DNA from: Cyclospora cayetanensis
Taxonomy: Eukaryota; Apicomplexa; Conoidasida; Eucoccidiorida; Eimeriidae
DNA: 64,000 bases
NCBI RefSeq assembly: GCF_002999335.1
Contig: NW_020312370.1
Location: forward strand, 1-64,000
Direction: 5' to 3'
Shown: piece by piece, positions 56,813 to 64,000 of the stretch
Layout: every line of letters starts with the position of its first letter
How positions within the stretch are numbered: position 1 is the first letter of the stretch
Notes under the pieces: generated by a model
What the model saw: the letters and a program-made list of their open reading frames with translations, nothing else
Database searches by the model: none
Told to the model about the DNA's origin: nothing
Made by a program: the position numbers and the translations under genes

Positions 56813-59800
56813 TCTGCTTCCGCCGCAGCCTCTGCTGCCACTGCTGTGCTGTCGGCTGCAAGCGCAGGAGTTTGTGCTGGTTGCAACGTTGGTGCGATGA
56901 CATCCGCTGTCGCTGTCTCACATTCTGCTGCTTCGAAGGCGGGGGCGTCTTCACACGCCGCCTCAGCTAACGCAACATCAACAGCTGCAACGGCCGCTGC
57001 ATCCACTTCATCTGCTGCTGTAGCTGCTGCTGCTCTAGCTGCTGCTGCTGTAGCTGTTGCTGTAGCTGCTGCCGTCTCCGCCACAGCAGCTGTTGTAGCA
57101 ACGACTTCTTGCACTGCTGTTGTAGCGACGACTTCCTGCAGTGCTGCTGCTCCTGATTTCAAATCTCTGGCTGGCGTATCGAGTGAAGATCTTCTTCTCG
57201 CGTTTGTGGTTATTCGTGCAGCAGCTTCTGCTGCTGCGGTGCTTGCAGCTACCGCTTCTGCTTCTGCCAGAGCGGCCCTTGCTGCATGAGCGGCAGCTTC
57301 CTCTGCAGCGAAGAGGCAAACCTCAGCCTCCTGCATCGCCGCTGCAGCTTCGTCTTCTGCTGCTATAGCGTCCATCTCCGCTGCTGCAGCTGCCTTGGCA
57401 GCAAGACGTTGTTGTGCGACACCTCTGCTCGCAGTGATAACAGCAGCGGATGCAGCGGCGGATGCCCGTTGCAACTCTTCTTCCGCCGTGGCAAGTGCTG
57501 CCTGCGCTGCTGCCGCTGCGCTGCGAGCTTCGCTTGCATCACGAGTGGCTAGCACAGACCGCGCACTTGCCGCTGCTGCCGCATGCTGCGCTGCTGTGCT
57601 TCCTGCAGCAGCTGCGGCTGCAGCAGCTCCTGCTACGGTAGAGGCATGCACGCGCTGAGACAGAGCATCTTCTGCCCACAGACAGTCCCTTTGCGCTGCA
57701 ACAGCAGCATGCTCTGCAGCAGCAGCGGCGGCTTCTGCCTGCGCTGCTGCATCGCTGAGTTCCCACGCTACTGCTTCTTTTGCAGCTGCCACAGCTTCTG
57801 CAGCCTCAGCCAGCTTTGCAGCTTCTGCAGCCTCAGCTAGCTTTGCAGCTTCTGCAGCCTCAGCTAGCTTTGCAGCTTCTGCAGCCTCAGCCAGCTTTGC
57901 AGCTTCTGCAGCCTCAGCTAGCTTTGCAGCTTCTGCAGCCTCAGCCAGCTTTGCAGCTTCTGCAGCCTCAGCCAGCTTTGCAGTTTCTGCAGCCTCAGCC
58001 AGCTTTGCAGCTTCTGCAGCCTCAGCCAGCTTTGCAGCTCCTGCAGCCTCAGCCAGCTTTGCAGCTTCTGCAGCCTCAGCCAGCTTTGCAGCTTCTGCAG
58101 CCTCAGCCAGCTTTGCAGCTTCTGCAGCCTCAGCTAGCTTTGCAGCTTCTGCAGCCTCAGCCAGCTTTGCAGCTTCTGCAGCCTCAGCTAGCTTTGCAGC
58201 TCCTGCCGCAAGCACCTCCTGTTCGAGCGGCAGTAGGGAGCTCCCTGCCGACGGCGTTCCCAGACGGCTGTCCTCGCTGTTGCTGCTGTTGCTGCCCTCC
58301 ACAAGAAAAGTGCTCGCTTCCTCGATTAGGAGCTCCTTTGTCAAACTTTTGTCGAAGTAGCGCGTTCCCGCTGCTGCGGTTGCTGCCTCTAAAGTGGCCA
58401 CCCCTGCTGCGCCTTCGTCCTCATGACCCTTGCTGCTTGAGGCATGCAAGGCAGCAGCCGTTGGAGAGTTGTATGCTTGCGTGAACGCTGCATGCACTGG
58501 CGACGTCTGCGATGCGTCCAGTGCATGCAGCGAGCGCGGTGGCTCAAGAGCTGCTGCCAGTGTCACTGGGGTTGTCAAAGTTTCTTTCTGCCTCTCGCAA
58601 AAGCCCCCTACAGCAGCAACGGCCTCTGCTGCCACCATCACCCCCCCTACTGCTGCTGCTGCTGCAACTTCTTCTTCTGCTGCTGCAACTTCTTCTTCTG
58701 CTGCTGCTGCAACTTCTTCTGCTGCTGGTGCAACTTCTGCTGCTGCTGCAACTTCTTCTGCTGCTGCTGCTGCAACTTCTTCTGCTGCTGCTGCAACTTC
58801 TTCTTCTGCTGCTGCTGCAACTTCTTCTTCTGCTACTGGTGTAACTTCTTCTTCTGCTGCTGCTGCAATTTCTTCTTCTGCTGCTGCTGCGGCGCTGGCA
58901 TTTTGGCAGCTTCTCTGGGAAATGCCGTCTTGAGCAGCACTTGCCTCCGCTGCTGCGGTGGGGCCGCTGTGTGCCTGAAGGGCCGCTGCCTTCACTGCTT
59001 CTGCGTTCTCTTCGTCTCGAGCAGCGGAGTCTGCGGCAGCAGCTTCTGCTGCCACGCCTTCTGCGAGATCTGCGTCAGCTGCAATCCACTCCCCCCACTC
59101 GTCTAAGTTCCTATGGCTGCAAAGCCCCTCATTCCACGACGCTGCTGCTGCTGCCTCTGGAGCAGCTTTTGCCTCCGTAGGAAGCAAGAAGGACGGCGTG
59201 TGATGCAACCCGTCCAGCACAGCGGGCGAGGAAGGAGAAAAAGCTGCTGAGAAAGCGACGGAAGCGCCAAGGGCGTCCGTCATATGCCCGCTGGATTCAA
59301 GCGCTTCCAGAGAATGCCAAAGGAAGGAGCTCTCGGAGGAGGCCCCTGCCGCCGCCGTACAGCTGTTGTCAAAAAAGGCTTCCCCGTCGCTGCTGCTGCC
59401 GCCGCGCCTCCTCCCGCTTCTGCCTGTGCTGAGAGAGAAGCTCCTGCAATCAGAGGGCTCAAGAAAAGCACCTTGTTGCGCTTTTTCGTCCTTCTGCTGG
59501 AGGCAGCGTCGCAGCTCCCCATGCTCGCTCTTGGGGAATGCCTGTCGATCTGCAATCCCCCCACCCCTCGATTCGCAACACAACGAGAGCTGTCTTCGCG
59601 ACTGCGGCGAGGACGAGAGCACAGCGCTGCTGCGGCTGCTCCTGCTGCTTTTCAGCCCTAAAGGAGGCACAGTGTGAGGCCTCGTCCAACGTCTGCGGCG
59701 TCCGTACACTGCCTCTGCAAAATGCGCAGTTGAACGCGTCACCTCCGGAAGGGGGACTGGATCTGTTACAGCCGGAGAGTCTGTCAAAGCGAGAGACGCA

Positions 59801-62800
59801 TCCAGAGATAACGCACCGATGCTGCCAGTAGGAGAACCAGCCTTCCCAGGAGGAGGCGTATCGACACTGGAGAACACAGGGCAGTTCCTCTCCCTCCCCT
59901 CCTCCCACGCAGACACCCCCGCCGCAGCTAAGGCCTCTTGGCATGCATCTGCACTCCCGTCCAACTGCTGCTGCTGCTGCTGCTGCTGCTTCGCAAAAGG
60001 ATTTCTCATCAGAGGGCCAGGCACCAGTCTCCCCATGACTCCCGCTAGCCACTGCAGTCTGCTGCTGGAAACAGCAGCGCTTTTTTTTGTAGCCTCTGAC
60101 GACTCTCCGCTTGCTGTTGCCGGATCCCCCCCGCAGTGCAGTGCTGCTGCGCAGAGACTCAACGCTTCAACCTCAGCGCCGCTGTTGTTGCCACCGCCTC
60201 TGAGGCTGCTAAGGCCCCTCATCACACCGGCACCAAGCGTCGATCGTCTGAGTAGCCTCCCCCTTCTTGCGCAGAGCACCGAAGAAGCAAAGGGAGAGGC
60301 GCTGCGACTCCTGACTGCATGCAAAACGACGCTGCTACTGCTGCGGAAACGCGCTGAACGTGGTTGCTGCGGCTGTGGAATGAGCGGCTGCTGCTGGGGA
60401 GAGACTCCCCAGGAGGTGTCTCTACACGGAGGCAGTAGCGCAGCAGACGAAAGTATCCCTTCTGAAGTCATCATGCCTGCATCAGCAGTGGCATCGGTCG
60501 ATGCGGCAGCAGCCGTCGCTGCAGTCGGAGTCGTGCTGAACGGCAAAACAGCTGCGGCAACAGCAGCCGCAAGCGCAGCGGCAGCCGTATTCGCCATGGA
60601 GGTGGCCTCCTGTCGCGAAACCAACACTCCGTCCAAAGAAACCAGAGCACCGCATGCCGCAGCAACGGTCTGTCTGCGACAAAAAAGCCAGAACAAAAGA
60701 AAACCAGGCGCAGCGAAAAAGCTGGAAGGCAGAGAGCGTCCACCCCCGAAGAGGAGCCGTCCGACAAAGCGCGCTGCTTACAACCGGCAAAAATCTTCGA
60801 GGCGCAATAGCGCAGCAACAAGGGCAAACCAAGGAGTAAAACGAACAAAAGGGGGAGAAAAGGGGGGTGCATGCATATACCTATAATGTAGACGCGTTGC
60901 ATCGTCAGAATGCGTTTTTTTGGTATCGCTTTCTGCTCCTGATACCAGCGTCGCGTCGGCACCAGCCATCGCTGCCGTGGCTGTAGTAAGCGGCCATCTA
61001 GAGCCAGTAGCGATTCGGCTAGCGAGAGGCACTCGCCGCCTCTGCTCCTCTTCTTGCTCCTGCTGCTGCTCATGCCCACGCAAAACGTCATGCTCCTGAA
61101 GCGGTCTGCGCATTGCGATCGCCGCTGATGATGCAAAAGCTGCCTGCTGGGCAAGCTCGTGTGGCGATTGCTGCTCCTGCTGCTGCGGGTACATGCCATG
61201 ACAGATTGGGGTGTCTCGGAGGGAAAGATGCTGCAGAGTTTTGGCCTGCAGCAGAATCGCCAAGTGCAGATTTATCACAGGGGGAGATGGTGCAGGAGCA
61301 GCACAGCGTATAAAGCAACAGCAGAGGCAGCAGCAGGAGCAACAGCAGAGGCAGCAGCAGGAGCAACCACAGGATAAGCAGTCTTTTGGCGGCAACGTAC
61401 AAGCGGCTTAAGAGCGACTAGAACCGCTTCGAGAGACGTCAAAGGATTGCCATCCAGCAACAACACGCGAAGGTTCTCCTTTCCCTCGAAAATGCCGGGG
61501 GGAAGCACCGACAGATTTCCCCCGCGCAGATCCAGAAACTGCAGAAGCGGCAGCGGGGTTCTGCCAAACGCATGCAACGCCTCGAGAGGCCAGCAGCATC
61601 CGGTGATCGAGAGAAAAGAGAGGCAAGGGAAGAGGCAAGGAGAGGACAGAGGCACCAATGTGCTGCTGCTGTTAGTGCTGCTGCTGTTAGTGCTGCTGCT
61701 GTTAGTGCTGCTGCTGTTAGTGCTGCTTTCGTCCTCGCAGTACTGTGTAAAGGATTCGGAAAGGTGAAGCAGAGAGGCAGCTGTCTTGCCATTGCTGATG
61801 CAGAGGCGCTGCAGTCGTGGTATTCGCCACCTCATAACAGAAGGCCAGCAGCAGGCAGGTAGACTGCTTCTAGTGTCTCGACTGACGTTGCCAAGACTAA
61901 AACTGCCATTTTGAGCACTAGTTGTTGTCGAACATCGCTCTAAGGGCTCCTGTTGATGCTGCATTTGCTGCTGGTGTTGCATTTGCTGCTGCTGCTGCAT
62001 TTGCTGCATTTGCTGCTGTATTTGCTGCTGCTGCATTTGCTGCTGCTGTATTTGCTGCTGCTGTATTTGCTGCTGTATTTGCTGCTGCATTTGCTGCTGT
62101 ATTTGCTGCTGCTGTATTTGCTGCTGTATTTGCTGCTGCATTTGCTGCTGCATTTGCTGCTGCTGTATTTGCTGCTGCATTTGCTGCTGTATTTGCTGCT
62201 GCATTTGCTGCTGCTGTATTTGCTGCCACGGACTTGGCAGCAATTCTACAGTAAGTTGCTCTAGAGATTCGTGGCACACTTCGAAATCATCGGATGCCGC
62301 CTGCAGTTGCCTCTGCTGCTCTGACAGCAGCAGATGCTGCAACTTTGGCGCGACCTCGAAGCCTCCAACGATCTCTAGGGGGTTTTTTCGAGCATCTAGC
62401 AGCAGCAGCTGTGGCAGTGGCTGCAGCAGCAGAAGTTCGCGGAGGTTGTTTCGGGTGCAGAGCAGCTGCTGCAACGAGCGACTCTCCAGCTGTTCCCCCA
62501 AGCCGCAAAGACTGTTGCAGCTGACATCCAGCAGCAGCAGCTGTGGCAGCGATAGCAGCAGAGTGCAGACACCGTAGGGCTCCCTGCTGCTGCGGCCGAA
62601 GCTGCTTTCTGCTGAGGCTGCAGCTGCACCTGCGGCTACGCATGCGCGGGCAGCAAAAGGCGGCTCAGGCTGTAGCTGTTGCGTTCGCGCATCAGCATCC
62701 TCCGCCGGCGCAGTCAGGAGATCCCTGGCGGAGCGCGTGCCCGGCAAAACAAGACAGTTGCTGTCCAGACACAACACCTTGAGGTGCTGCAGCGCTTCTA

Positions 62801-63357
62801 GCGCGTCAAGCGAGCCGTCAGTGAGCTTGTTGCCGCTGAGCAGCAACTGCTGCAACAGAGGGGTAGCCATAGCCAGAGGGGGAAGAGAACGCAGCCCCAA
62901 TCCGCAGAGAGAAAGAAAACAAAGGCTTTGCAGCAGAGAAGGAGGCAGCAGCAGCTGGTTGCTGACGCTACACAGGACAGAGGGCGTTAGAACGGCTAGC
63001 AGTGTGTCTCGCACTCCTTCGGATGCTGACTGAGCTGCTGCTTCTGCGATGGGCTGCTTCTGCTGCTGCTGCTTCTCCTCCTCCTCAAGCAGCGAAAAAT
63101 CCTCCCTAGCACACGCTGCCGCATCCTGCAGCACCTGCTGCACAGCAGGATCGCGAAGATCTGCTGCCGTAGACACCAAGACATGCAGCTCCCCCCCAAA
63201 TAAGTGCTGTACAATAACCTGCTGCTGCTGCTGCTGCTGCCGTCCCTCCTTCTGCTGCTGCTGCTCGAGAAGCTGCAACGTCTCCGCACATACCTGGTTT
63301 TGCTGCTTTTCAAGTCTGAGTTGCTGCTCCCGCACTTGCTGCTGCTGCTGCTCTAGG

Positions 63358-63408
<51 letters not shown>

Positions 63409-63695
63409 GGCCTATTCAGCAGATCGGAACCTCCATTTGCAGCTGCAGCAGCGGCTGCAGCGGCTGCAGCGGCTGCTGCCGTGGGGTTACGCAGAAGGCG
63501 CTGCAGCCGTTCAAGTGCCCCCAAAGTGCGAGTAATACACTGAGCATAGGCAGTGGCGTGGGATGCACAGGGTGGCGCTCTCGCTGCCTCTCCAGCAGAG
63601 GAAATTGCAGGAGCTGCGGCTACGTCGGGCTCTAGAAGGCCCTCAGAGGGCGTCGGAGGCGAGAAACGAAAAAAGGGGTCGGGGTGGTGCGCCAT
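50802..63695 (-). CDS. Giant leucine-rich-repeat / Ala-Gln-repeat protein (~3,900-4,150 aa)
   Basis: Four long exons join in frame: 63695-61371, 61245-60881, 60673-54705 and 54595 onward. Introns are 125, 207 and 109 nt with clear borders (CCT|GTGGTT ... CTGCTGCAG; TATAG|GTATAT ... TTTGTCGCAG; GCAG|GTAAGC ... GTATGCGCAG) and matching phases 0, 2, 1. The ATG at 63695 is the first in frame. Exon 1 has poly-Gln (residues ~96-112) and leucine-rich repeats: LCFLSLCGLGLRSL, LQQLLLSGNKL, LKVLCLDSNCL, LLLLDVSCNSLCGL, LQFLDLRGGNLSVL, LRVLLLDGNPLTSL. The last repeat, LQHLSLRDTPICHGMYP, is completed by exon 2, which supports the splice. Exons 3 and 4 are almost wholly Ala/Glu/Ser/Gln repeats. Exon 4 reads to a stop at 50802, but GCG|GTGAGG near 51561 and a CCTTTCAG acceptor near 51477 suggest further 3' exons. 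LRRs usually mediate protein binding; no enzymatic or membrane motif is seen. Confidence 0.7.
53280..53403 (-). repeat. CTG/TTG triplet tract coding for Ala-rich run
   Basis: Nearly uninterrupted GCTGCTG/GTTGCTG triplets. In the proposed reading frame it encodes Ala with occasional Thr/Pro; other frames would give Gln or Ser, so all are open across it. Confidence 0.8.
55054..55118 (-). repeat. Gln/Met repeat (QQQQM-type)
   Basis: Units of CTGCTGCTGCATCTG on the plus strand encode QQQQM-type units near the 3' end of exon 3 of the giant gene. Confidence 0.8.
56283..56600 (-). repeat. Degenerate SAEMIAA-type repeat in the giant protein
   Basis: Repeated units reading SAEMIAA, SAEMMAA and AAETSGAE on the minus strand, about 30 nt each, interrupted and diverged. 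It continues the Ala/Glu helical theme of exon 3. Confidence 0.75.
57796..58206 (-). repeat. 27-bp tandem array encoding (AKLAEAAEA)15
   Basis: About 15 near-identical 27-nt units within exon 3 of the giant gene (residues ~1719-1856). Most differences between units are silent (CAGCTAGC/CAGCCAGC type), with one Gly and one Thr replacement. The nonapeptide is strongly helical and predicts a long single helix or coiled coil. Confidence 0.9.
58655..58890 (-). repeat. Degenerate Ala/Glu/Val repeat (AAEEEVAA-type)
   Basis: Units of roughly 24-30 nt built from GCTGCTGCAACTTCTTCTTCT on the plus strand, encoding alternating EEV and Ala runs (residues ~1490-1570 of the giant protein). Unit length varies by whole codons, as expected from slippage under frame constraint. 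Confidence 0.8.
61660..61719 (-). repeat. 15-bp tandem repeat encoding (TNSSS)4
   Basis: Four perfect copies of GTGCTGCTGCTGTTA on the plus strand, inside exon 1 of the giant gene between leucine-rich repeats. The perfect conservation suggests recent expansion. Confidence 0.9.
61955..62225 (-). repeat. Gln/Met/Ile tandem repeat in the LRR exon
   Basis: Mixed units of TTTGCTGCTG(CTG)CA/TA on the plus strand encode QQQMQQQIQQQ-type sequence, residues ~490-580. It interrupts the leucine-rich-repeat region as an insertion loop. Confidence 0.9.
63361..63407 (-). repeat. Poly-Gln (CTG/CAG) microsatellite
   Basis: Roughly fifteen uninterrupted CTG triplets on the plus strand encode a poly-Gln tract near residue 100 of the giant protein. 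Confidence 0.9.
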
Positions 63696-64000
63696 TGTAC
63701 GAGAAATTGCGGCAGCTTCCTGTCCATCCTGCTGCTGCTGCACTAGCTGCGAGCGTGGCAGCAGCGGACGCTGCCGTTACCAGAGACGCTGGAGCTGTTG
63801 ATGCGAGATCTTGGCAGCATAGCCTTTAAGAGACTCAAGAGGCCAGCAAAGGCAATAGCAACAGCAACACCACCGGCGCAAGAGAGAACAGCAGCCTCTC
63901 TCAATGCAGCAGCAAGCAGCTATCGTCCGTTCCCGTTGCTGCTGCTATTGCTGCTTCTGCAATAAAGCATGCAGATCCATCATCGCGCCAAAATTTGCTG
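63696..64000. other. Upstream of the giant gene
   Basis: Frame remains open to a GTG at 63743. A minus-strand ATG near 63814 followed by a donor-like CTG|GTAACG near 63778 could be a small upstream exon, but no phase-matched acceptor was found. CAG-type triplets continue to the window edge. Confidence 0.3.

Noticed and set aside
57780..58484. Plus-strand Leu/Gln/Pro repeat frame (LQLLQPQPA units)
   Set aside because: This is the antisense reading of the AKLAEAAEA array; the minus-strand frame is continuous with the giant gene.
61960..62225. CRISPR-like regular repeat spacing
   Set aside because: The units are contiguous Gln/Met/Ile codon repeats inside an exon, with no spacers, and the genome is eukaryotic.

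Overview
The window looks like nuclear DNA of a coccidian apicomplexan, most likely Eimeria or a close relative such as Cyclospora. The evidence is: exons full of CAG/GCA triplets that give very long poly-Gln and poly-Ala stretches; genes split by short GT-AG introns (about 70-290 nt); an organellar RNA-binding protein with a C-terminal RAP domain, a family expanded in Apicomplexa; and a short telomere-like AAACCCT repeat. Many long open frames begin at TTG or GTG directly after a pyrimidine-rich AG, so they are internal exons. I therefore rebuilt genes by matching splice sites and codon phase. Boundaries without such a match are marked uncertain.

Layout. 1-0.9 kb: truncated copy C of a dispersed diverged repeat. 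3.1-3.8 kb: the only confident plus-strand gene, a two-exon protein like RNase kappa / V-ATPase subunit f. 4.6-11.6 kb (minus): large Gln-rich protein of unknown function in at least three exons. 13.2-17.2 kb (minus): RAP-domain protein with a presequence-like N-terminus. 18.6-23.2 kb: full-length repeat copy A. 23.5-27.2 kb (minus): a multi-exon transporter of the major facilitator type, with about 12 membrane segments recovered from scattered frames. 29.2-30.1 kb: internally deleted repeat copy D. 30.9-33.3 kb (minus): uncertain gene with a possible signal peptide. 33.4-36.0 kb (minus): a five-exon gene whose phases all match, giving a 587-aa Gln-rich protein. 37.3-41.8 kb: repeat copy B. 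43.1-47.2 kb (minus): multi-exon protein with a beta-rich core of unknown family. 50.8-63.7 kb (minus): a giant gene fusing a leucine-rich-repeat N-terminus to thousands of residues of Ala/Gln-rich repeats (about 3,900-4,150 aa).

The genes show no operon-like or pathway logic, as expected for a eukaryote. Separate genes plausibly serve mitochondrial RNA metabolism (RAP protein), small-molecule transport (12-TM protein) and V-ATPase function (RNase kappa-like). The most distinctive features are the giant LRR/Ala-repeat gene and the repeat family, whose copies lie in the same orientation with nearly constant spacing between landmarks. Many plus-strand frames opposite the CAG-rich exons are open only because of triplet composition.
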